A stretch of 64,000 bases of DNA from Zygnema cylindricum (GCA_037447655.1 JBBHKE010000422.1:100700-164699), one strand, 5' to 3'. Shown: positions 21,579 to 36,019, numbered from the stretch's first letter. The notes: generated by a model from the letters alone, not told the origin. A program made the numbers and translations.

Positions 21579-24500
21579 AGCTTCTGTAGAAACTCTCGCA
21601 CGTGTGAGTTTCACACTCCTTTCTCCCTTCCACTCAAACGAAACAGCGACACACCAGAAGGTTGGCAAATCGTTTAATCGGAACGTACTATCCAAGCTAG
21701 AATTTATGCATTCCAAGGATGCTTCTCCGTTTGGAAGTACGGTACGGTATGGTACGGATAGGTGCGTAGAGGTACGGTATGATACGAATAAGTACAAAGA
21801 GGTACGGAGCAGTACGAAACATTTCTCACTTCCTGTCTGCATCTGTTCCGCTATCCAAGGAATGGTAGGATTGTACTTTGTACGATTGAACAAAGGTCCA
21901 CATCAACTGTACGGACACATGCTAAGAACGGAAGATGATCGACCTACATATATTGTCGATATGTTATTGACCGTCCGATCGTGTTTTTTGGTGTACGGAT
22001 TTTTTCGTAGTTTCGATATGATTATTAAAGTACGAATTGAGCTAGGCAGAGCTCAGCCACAAGTTTTAATAGGGAAGGAACATTGGAGTGTCCTTACACT
22101 GTACGGACGTGTGGCTTGGTGAGCGTCGGAGTCTGATAGGTTGAATTTCTTATTGAGTTTCTTTAATACTGGAAAGTCTGTAACCGTGGCCGTACTGCAC
22201 CTACAGTAAAATACCGTAAGGTACAGTACTGTGTACCTGTTCATTTTACCAGCTATATACTTGTAGAGTTGTAGTACTACTGCAGGTTAGGTCTAAGTGT
22301 GGCAACCCTGTGAGACACTGATTGGCCAGTTTTTGTTTAGGATCTCCAGATGTGGCCGGTGTTTTGTCGACTGCTGAATGGCATACGAATTAGATTCTAC
22401 CTATGCGCTGTCCACACGCGTTGGTGGATGCGGCACAAATCACAATACGAATACATTCTGTCGTCTAGCACTATTCCATACGCAAAAGATGGATACGGCA
22501 CCGTACAGTAATCAGTCCCGTCAGGCCTGCCTGTTTGCAGCAGTTCCGTTTAGTTCAGTTCAAATCGACTAAAGTTAAGAAACCTCAGCCGCTCACAGTA
22601 TGTCTCTTGCAGCGCTTCACCGGTGTACCGCGTTTAGTTGTGCGTATCTTGCCACGTCGGATATCGATGCATTAGTGGACCGATACGCTTTGGCGATGAG
22701 CATACTCTGCGTATTCGATCTGGCGAAATTCGTACACGGTTAGGCGGTGTGCCCATGTGTTAAATGAAAGTTCTATTTCCGTCGTTTTCACAGAAAATGG
22801 GACTTGCAACGAAAAAAACTTACGCCGTACGGAAAATGGGCAAGAACCAAAGTACATTTCGCGTCCTTTCTAAACTTTGAAGGTTCTCCAATTTGGCGTT
22901 GTTATCCTTTCGACCCACTTACAACTCATCTTCATACTTCGAAAAAAAACGACTCGCGAGGTGATTTTAATAGAAGTAATAGCCGATTGACGAATAGCAA
23001 AACGGTATTACACGCGTGAAACGTCTTCTAAAAATTTTGCACGAGGGAGAGTACACGCTATTTTTCCCCTGCTCGTCACGCGCATGTACGTATGAAAATG
23101 ACAAGCATGTACAGGAAAAAATCGTTGGGGTCTCGGACCTCCACTTTCATTCATGGGTCCTTTGCAAAAGTTTACGTCGTCCTCGTCTCTCCCCCTCTCT
23201 CTCACTCAACCTCTCCTCTTTCTCCCTTCTCTAAATGAAGTGCAGCAATAATAGTATCAAATGAAAGATCTTTTTTTTCTCTTTTTCTTTTTAAATTTTT
23301 TGGCGAAAGAACATTCAACACTAATAACGATTAGCAGTGTAGTTTGGAGTATCAATTTTGTTTTGACTAGCCCGATTAGAGAACAAGGTATAAATAACAC
23401 GAGTAGTCTGATTGATACGCTCGGACGGATGTGTTTGAAAAAAAGAGTTAAGAATGGTGGTCGGGGTAACTAGGTATGGTCGAACTAAAGTGGTTGCTTC
23501 AACTTCTAATTCTTTGTTCTTTGATGGATCAAGTGAGAGTTAACTGTCGTCGAGCTAAAGCTGCAAAATTCGGAGTACCCACATAGCATAGCAATACAAA
23601 GTTAAAAACGATAAGGGATCTTCATCGTCATGACCGACGGAAATCGATTTTGTCATTGTGTGAAAACTTTGTATTCATGAAATTACTTTTTGGTTACGAA
23701 AATATGTCCATGTCTATTTGACGGATTAGTGAATGTTGTTGCGATCATTTTGTGTTATCAACCACTTGATTTGTAATGGTTTGCATGGTTTGCAAATAAG
23801 TAAAAAAATGAATATTTCTTGGGGTTTCTCTAGAGATGTGTTTGTGTTTACATTACTACACACTTTGTACGGAGTACTAAGTTTTCAGTATCGAAAAATA
23901 TACCAAGCAATTTAAAGCACCAAACCGGTAATTGTTGCGGGAGACTATTGCTTCCACTCGAAAGTCGCCTTTTAAAAGTATCTTTACATTGAAGTAATAA
24001 TGGCAAAAGACAAATCAGTGGGATACCTTCCACTGATTTCCTCAACCCAAGAGCCACGTACTCATTGATCACTATGACCTTGGCAAAGCAAATGGGCATT
24101 TCAATTCAGCAAACCTCCTAAAAGTTGATGATCGGCGATGGTCACAAAGGCAACATAATCAGTTATGTGCTTACGAGATTCCATATCTACAAGCTTCTTT
24201 CCCTCCACACGGTTTAACATAAAGTTAACCACTAGAGTTCATATAGTGTTAAGGAATGAACAACTCCCAAATTATTGAGGGTAACTTGATTTTCTAGTCG
24301 GCATGTGTACTTTAGAAGCTCGCACCAACCCACGCCTCCCTGGGAAGGGAATCTCCTTCCATTGCGACCCCGAAAGGCTCTACCTAATGATCATTTTTCA
24401 CCTAGAACTGTTTGGGCCGTGGAACATGACAGCTCAGATCTTTACGACTTTCTTCGTAGGGACATAATGTAGGCAGAGATATTGTGCAGTCAGGTGGGGC

Positions 24501-26246
24501 ATAACGTGTTTACCATGTCCTTCCTTCTAACTTTAACTTAGTCTTACAAGAATGGAGGGGTAATGGTCGGGCTTAAGGCAACCAACCCAGGAAGACATCG
24601 TTACCTTCCCGCCGTGATAACGTTGGGCAAGTAATTGTCCTCGGGAATTTCGGACGTGGAGACTAATGTCCAAGCCTAAGTAATAGTCTAATGTGGTACA
24701 AAGTCAAGGAAAAGACTTTGGCCCTATCCTAACCCACTGGTGCAGAGTATTGTCGGGTTGTGATTGGGCCAGATGTCGTCCAAGTTGACTTAGGAGCCTA
24801 CGAAACCCTAGGAGAAGTCAATGTCAATAGGCCTTATGATGTTTGTCTGTCTTATAAGGCTCAGCTTAAATTCAAAAAATACTTGAAACCTCCATTTGCC
24901 ATCTCACCTTTTCTGTGAATCATTTCTCACACTTTTGCATATGAGTTGGCATTCAATTTAGGGGTATGAATCGCAAAAGCTGATTGGAACGCTGACTTGT
25001 CTGTTGTAGTTGGTTGTTGAAGTGCATTTTTCTGAAGTCTCCGAACTTCAGAAATGTAGGGAGAAATCGGAGGACAAAACAAGGTCGGCTCTCGGGGCCC
25101 ATTTCCTTCAGTGCCCATTCCCTTTTAAACCCTCGCAGGAATGGGCTCAATACTGCTTAATCAAAATTTTTGCCTGATTGCAAACGCCCAATTTAAGGAA
25201 AAAATTGCTTCAAAATGTGTAGGTGATAAACAAATTCACCCTAAACGTGTAAAAGCGCCAAAAACAGATTTCCATTTCACCTAAGTACAATATCCACACA
25301 CAACCAAACTCTTCAATCAAAAGATTTACTTCTTTGCTATAATTGATAGAAGGCAATTCTAGTACTTTGCCTTTCTGAATCAATGTACAAGAGTTTCACC
25401 AAAAAACAAGACGGCACAGACAAAAACCAAACTTTCCAGACATCAACCACCTCTTTGAATTATTATTTGATAGGAGGCAATTCGTACGACCATACAAGAT
25501 AATGATCACTTTAACCGCGTTTCACAGTAAATTTTGTCTCCCAACCTTTCTAAGCTTCTCAGAGCACTGAAGAGGTTGACCAACTAATCCCTCAAAAAAA
25601 TGGCAAATATAATAACCCGAAAGAAAAAGAAAAATGATGCCCTCACAACTTCCCAGGTCTTAGTTATAAAAGAGGCCTTTTATTAGGCTTGTAGGCCTCA
25701 GAGCCTCCCTCGAGAGTAACTAAATTGCTACTCTAAGGTGCCGATACTGCGAGTCCAATTAGTGACGATGGAGAGTTTCCAGAAAGAGAAACGATCTGAT
25801 ACTGACTTAAACCTGTCTCCCTCTGTTTGAACTAGCGAAACCACAAAAGTCTACTGCCCTTATGCATGCCATACCTCGACTCAGCAGGTCTAAATATCTA
25901 CGCGAACTGGTTTTTTTAAAAAAGGGACGGAGCGAGAGGAAATAAAAAAAGAACAGGGAAAAAAAAAAACAATCACAACGACCTCTAAACTAATTCCTTT
26001 TACTTACAACAATCTCTTCCTCGTGCAAAACGGATCAGAAAGTCGCACAAATACTATTGATTCCTCGGCTTTGTTTCCTTCTCGCGACGAGTACAACTTG
26101 ACCACCACCAACTCTAAAACTTCCTACATCGATCGAATGCACCACAGTACAGAAAATATACACACAATTGGGAATAAACATCCAAAGTGTTCGCTCACAT
26201 AAATCGACCACTTAGAAGACTTTCAAAAAATGATTATGATTGCATC
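21579..26246. other. Intergenic region upstream of SHMT and downstream of the CW gene
   Basis: No gene was recognised. 21580-21660 is likely SHMT 5' UTR. 21720-22260 is unusually rich in GTAC/GTACG words (for example GTACGGTACGGTATGGTACG). 23160-23230 is pyrimidine-rich. Some open frames near 24000-25150 have no recognisable family. 25600-26246 is probably the 3' flank of the CW gene. Confidence 0.45.
23300..23342. mobile_element. One end of a TACACCG-family miniature element
   Basis: The segment GGCGAAAGAACATTCAACAC followed by TAATAACGATTAGCAGTGTA matches the right end of the element at 60212-60412. No left end was found nearby, so it is a truncated copy. Confidence 0.5.
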
Positions 26247-29200
26247 TCAGCAAGCAGCATCCGTCCTTCCGAACGCCACTAAGGCTTTTTGAGCCAGTAA
26301 TAAGACACTCTCAGGTGGGTCTAAACCCCCATTAGCCCCTACCGCTGACAAAGCGGAAAGTGTTTCCAGAGACCAACATCCCTCCTTTGAAGTCGCGGCA
26401 CTCGCTTGAGCAGCTTTGTTCCATACCTCCAAAATTGAATACATATCTAAACCCTGCAACACCCAAAAAAACAAAGTCAGGTCTTTTCGCTTTCGCTTCT
26501 CTTCTCTCACATCTCTAAGGCCTGCAATAACCAGAAAAACCAAAGTTGAAGTCAGATCTGATTTACCTCTCTTCTCCGTTTTTCTTTTTCTCCAGTGCAG
26601 GCAAAACTGACAATAGAATTCCAGCAGTAAGTCACCCTTCTAGAGGACTGAGGTTCGAAAACCAGCTAGCAGAGGTTAATTTTACCAGGAGTCTTTTCCA
26701 AAAATAAAAAAAAACTTATCGAAATTATAATCGACAACTTGGGGTCCACACCTTTTGAGTGTGTACAGGTGAAAAGGGCATGAGAATTTTTTTGTCATTG
26801 ACCCAAAATTCGACTAACTACACTAAAGGTGCCGCAGCTTCTTGGTGCACAAAGATTGCCGCATTCATCGACATGCCCATATGACGAATACTCACATCTT
26901 TAAGGTGGCGATGGTAAGTTTGGCGTGAAGCGTCTGATTGGCTGGCCCGATTCCCAACGGAGGTCCCGACTGAAGAAGAATGTGTCGCTTTGCTTCCTCC
27001 TCCACTTTGGACCACTTTCCTTCCTGGGTCTTGTTGACCGGCCTTGACCGAGCCTTCTACTGAACCTAATGCCACGATTCCCAAACCTGTGGCTCCTGAA
27101 CCTGCCGCAGGCTGTGCCATATTTGCATTGTCCACATCCGATGCAGCAGAAGAAGACGGGGAATCGCCTGCAAAACTCACCCAATTTATGAATGTGGGAA
27201 CTTATGATGAGTGCACGAATCTATGTATTTATGACGAGCTGGTGGATTATGAGTTTCCGCCGCAAAACCCGCAACATATGGAGTGCACGACTCCTTAAAA
27301 ACCCACGTGCAGTAGTAAATGCTTGTACATTCTCGTAAAAGGGAATCCAGTAAATCACATGGAAACAGTAAATTCTAACAACAGTAAAAACTCAAATTTC
27401 AAACAACTTGGATAGACAGAGATTTCTCAAAAACGGATGATTTTAATCTGTAAGGAAGTGACCAATACATCCTCAACAAAAAAAAAAAGCTCGAAACAAA
27501 ATAACAGACGTACCACGGAACGCCATAACATTCGTCCGTTTTACCACTCATCTCCGGAAACTTAACCCCACCTTAAAACAAAAAAGCAGAATCTGTACTA
27601 GTTTCGCTACTGATTCCTGTTACAGAAAAAAGTAACAAGACCTTAAATTTCTTTCTGCTCACCTTGTTGCCCGTGTACAGCAGGCTGTGCTTCTCCTCCT
27701 CCTCCTCCAGCTCTTTGCACAGTGCCCAGTTTCCCTCCTCCAGAGGGATTTTCTGACCCAGTTGGGACATCGCTAGTATTACTTGCTGCAGGACGCACTG
27801 AACCCTGAGCTGAAGGGAGGCTGAGAAGCGCTGAAAGACAAAGAACCTCCTTTCGTGGAACACGAACAGTCATTAAAGCACGAGTTCTCGCTACTGCTGC
27901 ACATTTCCAGGCCACAGCAGCCGCCCCGACGAGATTTTTTCTTTCGTATTCTTTCGCACAATACCTGAAGATTCAGAAAAATTAGAGACACGAGTTCGGT
28001 CAGCATAATGAATTGGTAGAAGGTATCGGTAAATATTATGAGCGCTATTTAAGTCTTGATAAGAAAGTATTCAAGCATTTACGTGGATAAATCATTTACT
28101 GACCAAGGTTAACGACTAAAATAGCCATGTCCATGGCATGACTAGATGTTTACACAATACTAAAAATATGTGTATCCATAAAAAATAATACCAACAAAAT
28201 GAGATATGATGAACAAATGTCGATCGTCAATCTGCCATGCTCCACACTTGACAAAGCTCTCTTTTCTCTACACTGAAAAAACGCAGGCACAGAATACAAA
28301 ACTTAAACTACATGCATGTGCAGGTTGTATATACATTTATCTTACAGCTTAAAGTGAGGCATTGTACAAGTAAACAACAGTGTGAAAAAACAAAGCTTGT
28401 GAAGAAACAAAGCTTCTGAAAAAACAGCTACATTGAGATACCACAATTTTATGGAACAAATTCCTGTGCACCTCCTTTAAAGGTACAATCACAGTACAGT
28501 GGACTTACTCAAAGAGACTAAAGACATCCCAAGAAGCCGCCTCCATAAATTTCAGAGCCGCTCGCATGTATCCATCCGTCTTCTGAGGAAGCTCCCTCAT
28601 CTGCAATTCACGCTCCCATATGAAAAGTCACAAAACTTGTGACCGACCACTGGTTTGCTTTTTTAATGTGATATGCTAGGAAAAAATTCCACAACCCAAA
28701 GACATTCGCAAAATCTGTGACATGAATTGCCGAAAACATGACACACATCCAACAATGACAGTTTTGCGTTACTTTGAAGGATTTTTCTGAGATGGTAAAA
28801 TATTCTTTCGTTGCTTTTATGGTGTTTAGGCCCAAGAAAGAAATTGAAAAAAAAAATCATTCTCACCACATCAGCAGCTCTCTTTAACGTTCTTGCTTGG
28901 GCGGCAGCATCGCTCCTTCCTTCCGAATGTTGTCCCCCAGCTGGCACTACAGCAACAGCTGGCGGTTGGACAGGTGGCACTTTCACAAGCGTAGGGCCCA
29001 CATTTTCATCTGCAGAAGCCATAATAGTTACTGGAGGCCCGGGGAGATCCCTACTGGGAGGACCAGGCAATGCGATAGAACTTTGGGTTCCCAAATCTCC
29101 AGTTCGTTTGACATTGTTACTATGAAGACCAGTCTGAACGTCAACTGGAGAAGGTCTCTGGGAAATCAACCCTAATTCTTCTCGCCTAGGAGGAACCTCT

Positions 29201-32200
29201 GGAGGCCCAGGAAGGATTTCCGGCTCCGTTATTCCTTGTTCCTTAAGAAGTGGAGGTTCTTGAGGATTAGTTGCTCGGTTTCCAGTCTCCTCCCTTCGGA
29301 CAGGCACATTTGAGACAGCCTCACGTCCTCCAGGAGGACCCGGAGGACGTTCCTCTTTAGTATTTCGATCTCGAGAATATGGCTCATCATATCGGTCTCG
29401 CCCTCGTTCACGATCTCGATCCCTTTCACCTGAACGGTTGTTCTCCCACTCGTTCCTCCCAGTGTGGTATGGATCTCTCCCACGACCATCCTTTCTGTCA
29501 TATCTACCATCACGCCCGTCTCTCTCCCAATCCCTGTCTCGGGGCCATGACTCACGTTCACGAGATCGTTCATAATGTTCAGGATCCCGGTAATGAGACC
29601 CTCGATTATCCCTCTCATCTTTCCCAGTTCCATGTCGATCAGTTTCACGTCCACTGCGGCTTCTATCGTAACTCCTATCCTCATAACGTCTTGGTAAAGC
29701 CTCTCTGGAGACTGAACGAGGGTACCCCTCTCGAGACCTCGAGGGACCACCCTCACCCACTGACCCAGAAGGACGAAAAGCTCCCCCTTGACCATCTCGA
29801 GGTCGGGCAGGATCTTCCCAAGGACGACCGGAGCGCTTCTTGCTGTTAGAGCGATCTCTAGATTCCTTCCTTTGATGGACGGCATCAGGAGAGAGAGGGC
29901 GCCGAGGACCATCTTTCGGAGATTGACTTCGTCTACTGGCTCTCCCTCGATCACCCTCTGTTGTCTGCCCCCCTCGAGAGTGTCTACCATTTCGACGTGC
30001 TTCCTGAGACGCGTGAGCTGAACGAGAGGGAGAGGTTGAGACAGTCGATTCCGCAGGAGTTCCACGACGTCTAGAACATTCTGAGCCTGATGTGTCTGAT
30101 TCAGATGGAGAAGAACTGCAATCAGAGCTCCCTGAGGAAGTTGACGATGAAGCCTTTCGACTCTCTCTTCGTCCACCTTTGTTTTCAGCGTGTTTTTTAC
30201 CGTCTGTATCTTTGACATCAATTGCTTTGGGCTCCAAACTCGCATTATTTTCAGTCCCTGTCCCATGGTTGTCAGCCTCCTCCCTGTGAGGGAGTTGTTG
30301 TGGATCAGTCTCAGGAGATCTCAAAGGTTGTGACAAACTGTCACGCTGAGTTGGCATCGCGGATAATTTCTCTGAGCTAGTGTCCATTTCCCTTGCTGGT
30401 TCACTCCCAGAAACATCTTTCGGAAGAACTGGCCTGTTCTGTTTCGTCTCGGATGTTGATTCACCTTTACCAGTCGCAACAAATTCACCGGAAGAAGAGC
30501 TGTGAACCTTTGACGTATTTAGGAGTGATGCCTCTTTATTTGTTAAATCCTTCACTGGTGTCTGAGAATGTTGGAGTGACATATCTTCAGACGGACTTAA
30601 GCTGCGACTCTTCTTTTTGGAAGGACCCTCTTCTGCTCCTCTCGATGATGAGTGAGGTCGCTTTGCTAAGTTACCTGAACCGACTTCCTTTTCAAAATCT
30701 CGTGGAAGCGAGGAACTCTCTCCCCCTTTTTCGGCAGATCGTTTCACACTTATTTTTGGAACTGTCCCGGTCATATCTCCTCTGTGTTTCAATCCCATAT
30801 TATTTTGGCTTTGCTTCAACACACTTTCTAGACCTCCATTACCCATAGAATTCTTTGAAGATACATTATTATGAGTTGTTCCATTCCTTGCCTTGACCAA
30901 TGTTGGACTTGCGTCTTCTTTAACCTCCCCTAACTTTCCTGAATTATGTCCAAAGACCTCCTCTGGTGGAGGTGTCTTTTTCAGGTGAAGCCCAGATTCA
31001 GTTGATGTTCCTTTTGGAGTGACGGTTTTCAGACCTTCTGCAAAAAAGCACAGCCCAGTTTCCCCTTCAGAACTGAAAGTTCAAAAACTGTGCAAATTTT
31101 AAAAAGTACAGCAACTTTCTGGGAACTACTTTAAGTGTCTCAGTTCTTTCCAATGCAGACATTCAATCCAACGTCTTGAAACATATGACACTATAGCAAA
31201 GTTGGGATGCAAAGTCACAAAATACACAAACATTAGAAAAAAAAAAACTTCTCAACAACTCACCAGGGCGGGCACGTTTTGAAGGAGTATCATTTTGTCT
31301 TTCATCTAGGCGATGCTTCGACGATACTAGTGCTACATTGCTGGGTGAAGGGCTTCTGGCTCTGAGAGGAGAAGGAGTTGGTTTAGAAATTGGCTTTGGT
31401 TTGCTTTTCTCCTTCAAAACAGCAGATTTTTGCTTAAGCAGGGCAGAATTAGGAGCTCCAGCTCCACCATCAGCTTTTGCAGGAATTTTGCTTAACGATT
31501 TTGGAGGAACATTCTGAAGATTTTTTTTGCTGGAGCTTTTGCCCAACTTCTTTTTGAGTCCTTTACTCCCTACGCCCTCAGTTGTCGTCATCACTGAAGC
31601 CGGTTCAAGAACTGGAGCGACACCTATCGCCTCCACAGGGGCAGGAGGGATAGAATTCTCGAGAGGAATTGCCGAGGCATCTAAAGCCGGGTTAGGAGGC
31701 GGCCATGGTCTACCAGTAAGGTGAAATACAGCTGCTGTGGTTTGTTCTTGGGGAATATCACAACTTGCCAGTTCCGGTCTGCATAAACAACCAAACAAAA
31801 AAAGGGTATTGCATACTTCAATGGGTCCAGGGAAAGGGGTTGCAACAATAGCACATAACATACCTTTGGAGAGTTCATACGATAGAATTAACGAGTACAT
31901 AACTTTTTTGACCATGAAACAGTAACAGCTCAAAGGTAACATCTCAGAGACCCATTTGCAACATTTACCATGCCAGAGATGCACAAAGGTTACCACCAAT
32001 ATCTTCCTCAGAGTTTACATGACTTAGAGTTCAGTTCTGCAATGGAAGCTGAACATTGATAAGTTCAGTGTAGATATCGCATTATGCTACTTTCAATCAA
32101 GAGAATTTTAAGTGCAAATATGAAGAAACAACTCACGTCCAATCGTTCATGGAACAATTCCATTCCTCAGGGAGAGATTCAACCCGAATGTGTGGAGGAA

Positions 32201-35200
32201 GAAGGCGCCATAAATTGCACTTATCACAACCGACCCATTCGTCCACTACGGGAGCAGCAGGGACAAGAGGAATATGTGTGTGCAATAACCCTGTTTCTTC
32301 CACAGGAATCTGATCATTTTTATTAATTGCAAAACCGTTTTCAGAGCCAACATCCATAATTTGCTTTTTTTCCTGCCCATTGCTTTTCAATGTCACCGAC
32401 TTTTCAACCTCCCCTTGAATTTTGGGTTTTGCCGAGTCTTTCACAATCTTGGACTTGTTCGATATGACCCCCTTCTCCAAATTTACTCCCTTAGGTACAG
32501 CCTGTACTGATCTCTCCTTAGGTACTGACTGTAATGATTTCTCCTTAGGTACAGCTTGTAAATCAGGTTTGACTTTGATAACCGTTGAATCGTTCCCTTT
32601 TCCCTTCTTTCCCCCTGAAAATACATGAGCCCCAACACGTGGCACTCCATCAGAAACCTTTGCTACTCCGTCGGAAAGCCTTCCTTCTCCGCTCGCTCTG
32701 ACTCCCTTATCTTCTACTCCTGACCTAACAGCCTTATCTTCTCCACTCGACCTCACCCCCCTATCTTCCCCAACTGACCTAACTCCCTTATCTTCTCCAA
32801 TTGACCTGACTCCCCTATCTTCTCCACCTGACCTAACTCCCTTATCTTCTCCAATTGACCTGACTCCCCTATCTTCTCCACCTGACCTAACTCCCTTATC
32901 ATCTCTACTCGATTTACCGGTCTTATTTTCCTCGACAACCTTCAACCGTTTGGTATTTTGTGGAACACTAGGGTCTTTTCCCCCCTCATGAGGAGCTGTA
33001 GCAGATTCTGGAGCTCCTCCCCCACGTGAAAAAGGAAGTAACGCTCGTGCTACCGCTTTCCTAGTATCCTTCAATTTCCCTGAATCATCTGGGGGCGAAA
33101 CCACAAGAAACGATTCTGGGGCCTCTCTTTGTCCACTATCCTTTTCAGAGGCCCGTGCATTTGCAGATAGAGCAGTGTTTTTCGTAATTGGCTGAGTTTC
33201 TACTGGAGCCTCTGTCGATTTGCTCAGTAGTCGGGCCTTAAAACATTGTAATGAACTCAGGATCGACTCTCTTAGAGGAGACAGAAGACCACCCTCAGGA
33301 ATAAATGTTGCAGTCATCGTCTGCAAATGTTCATAAAGAGCCCATGATGCCCGCATTACAAAAACCGGAAACTTTTCACCATCAACCAAGGCCTTAGCGA
33401 TTGATTCACACCATCGAAGAAACACTACTAGACACAGCCAAAGCAGCCCAGAAGTACAAAACATACCTGTAATATGGACTGAGGGCTCGGAGATCGTTCG
33501 AAAGAGTGAGACATCTCTTGCTTTGTTTCATGCGGCTTCAGGCCATTTTCAGGTGCCAACCCTCCCTTGGGATTTTTTTTCTGCTTTTCAAGTGCTCCCT
33601 TGGCTACAGGGGGAGCTCCCTTGTTGGCAGCCATGAATACCTTTAAATGACCTCCCTTGACCTCTCCACCTTTGGCTTTAACTTGGGTTGAACGTTCGAT
33701 TGACTTCGGACCTCCCTCACTGTTGTTCTCAGGACCCAGCGCGAGTTCTTTGGGCACACTAAGGACCTGTCATGGTACAAAATATTTTTTTTCAACAAAA
33801 GAGGGAACCGGCCTTCTTGCACAACATAATGAGAGTCTTTACATAGCATGTTCTTTGAATATCTCTTTATAGAGCTCAGGCCTTGTAAAAAATTGTTCAA
33901 CCTCGTAACGAATTAATATCATCTGCTTATTTCACTACGCCATAGGAGCATACTGATCCATTCCTTTACAAAGTACAAGGGAAACCGCATGGGCTCACCT
34001 CTAGTTTTTTAACAGGCTTTGTACTGCAAGCATTCAACTGCTTAGGGCGAATATCTGCCGCAATGACAGGTGCAGGAGGAGGATTGGACTGTGGAGGTTG
34101 AGCTCGTATCTGTGTTGGCAAAAATGTTCCATACAGCCCATAATGTGGGCCTGCACATAGTAGCCAAAGGAAAATATGTAAGTTAGCAATCTAATCCAGT
34201 GGATTTCAAGGGACAGAGTGATCCCATAATTTAAAATTTTGCCATCAAATTACCTTGGAGAACATGTGTTACAGTAATGTAGTGGGATAAAATAGCTGTA
34301 CGGTTTAAATAAAGGATTTTTAAAACATCACATAAAAATACACCTGGCTCACGTAATGGTCAAATGCACCAGGCTCCCTTCGTTCTCTTCATAAACCAAA
34401 ACTTGGATTTTTGACTTATCGCCAACACGCTGAATTTATATTTTTAGACAAAGTGAGATAATTCACCTGTGTTAGATACAGTGCCGCTAAATTCATTTTG
34501 TTTGTCACCCAGAAGGAAACGAATTCGTCTTGCCAGAGGATCTTCTTCCTGAACAATAGAAAACGATAATTTTCACTGTGAGCTCTGACAAAAGATAAAT
34601 GCATACGGCTTCCATCCTACAGCTTCATGCATAGGTTGCAATAGAAATCGGACAGACAATCTCCACTGATGAAAAGCCATAACTCATAAAGCTGAGTTCG
34701 CACCGAAAAGTTACCAAAGACTAATTGGTTTTAAGTATAGGGCTAGGAAATAAGGAAATGGGTATGCGTGTCGTGACAGCTTAAACATACAACTGAAAGT
34801 TTAAAACCCGAGCATGTTTTTGCAAGCCTGGAAAATGCATACATGAGAAACTTGAATAAAAGTGATCACAACACCCGGACAACAGGGGGGGCACGAGAAA
34901 CTTGCACCAAGAAAGGATTTGGGGGTATGATAAAAAAAAAAAAAAAAAAACAGAAAGTTTTAGAGCACTAGAGGGCACAATGTTGAATACTGACAGGGTG
35001 CAACATATCCAAGATGTGGCAATAACCTGTCGAGTGACACCTATGATGTGGCAAAAATACACAGAAGTACACAAACTTCAAGAATCAACCGGCACTTCTT
35101 AAAATCACTCGCTAAATCAGTAAATTTCTTTGATTTATGAAAACCGACAGATTGCTTTCTTGGGAACTAGTGCTGAAGTACATATTGAAGGAAGACAACG

Positions 35201-36019
35201 CAGGAAATTTCACAGAGCAGTTACGATGAAGAAATTTTGCAACTTTTAAAACCGAGGATAAGGATTATGAATTAAGGCAATGACGGTGAACTGTATTTGC
35301 GCTCCGATAGGGCCACGAGGTTATGATACTATTTTTTAGCCATCAAAGTGACCATGTAGAGCATAGAATGGGCATGTACTGTTTAAATCAAAACCGGACA
35401 ACAGAACCGTTCGGCAAAAACCTCAAAAAATTATACTTTAATTTAACTACAGGTCAAACCAGACAGTATTGAAATAGTTCCAGCTAAAAGTCAGTGAAGT
35501 AAACACGTACAACATGCAATTCTAAAGTCCTCTCCAAATAAGTTTGTGTAGAAAACACAAAAAATTGAGCTGCATTGGTTCTAGAGCTGGATCAACTAAG
35601 GAGGGAAAATAGGGTTAGGAGACATAGTCGAGAGAGACTGCCATGACGAGAAAGAAATGCATTGGAAAAACCTCCATACAATGGGCAACGGTAAGAATGA
35701 ATTGTGTTGATTTTTCTCTCAATGGAATGAAAAGGAAGATAAGAGAGGTCAATCCAGCAGTTCCAAGGACATGTTGAGTTCAGTTCTCTTGACTTGCACT
35801 GACGCCAAGGACACGTGGCAAGCATGTAGGAGAAAAAAATCAGTTCACCTCGTCGCTTCTGTCCTGCCACGTGGTTTCAACTCTGGAAGCCTTCATTTTT
35901 CCATCGTTAACACTGCCACGTGTTGCACCTCCATGGCCTCCTCCTCCGATGGAAGACGCCGTAGACACGCCAAATCCATCGGAAGACATGGCGGACCAGC
36001 AGGTCGCAGAAGCATCCAT
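26247..36019 (-). CDS. CW-type zinc-finger protein (plant CWZF family), 11 exons
   Basis: Minus-strand exons are 36019-35849, 34548-34467, 34150-33999, 33766-33467, 33392-32137, 31778-31264, 31037-28867, 28600-28509, 27964-27663, 27167-26896 and 26453-26247. They give about 1839 residues. The N-terminal GLYGTFLPT block is typical of plant CW proteins. The CW domain is at about 621-660 (EWVGCDKCNLWRLLP...EEWNCSMNDW...C) with Cys 624, 627, 648 and 660. CW domains bind methylated histone H3K4, so a nuclear chromatin role is inferred. The middle is low-complexity: GED(K/R)GVRS repeats, a Lys/Pro region and an Arg/Asp/Ser-rich stretch at about 1280-1390. The C-terminal part (YMRAALKFMEAA, YCAKEYERKNLVGAAAVAWK, GDSPSSSAASDVDN) matches the conserved tail of plant homologues. 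The acceptor of exon 5 is uncertain; 33392 restores the frame but has a weak pyrimidine tract. Confidence 0.92.
32690..32920 (-). repeat. In-frame coding repeats in the CW gene
   Basis: An octapeptide-like unit G(E/V)D(K/R)(G/A)VR(S/A) is encoded about ten times in a row in exon 5. Variation is mostly at one or two positions. A second short repeat, (S/A)VPK(E/G) preceded by LQ or VQ, is encoded at about 32480-32570. Confidence 0.9.

Noticed and set aside
21415-22122. 235-codon open frame on + upstream of SHMT
   Set aside because: Overlaps SHMT exon 1 and polypurine intron antisense; composition-driven and no recognisable domain.
24000-25150. Possible retrotransposon gag-like frames
   Set aside because: Frames are short and stop-interrupted with no recognisable zinc knuckle, protease or polymerase motif.
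29229-30266. 345-codon open frame on the minus strand
   Set aside because: Alternative frame of the low-complexity CW exon 7; the main frame is continuous with conserved flanking exons.
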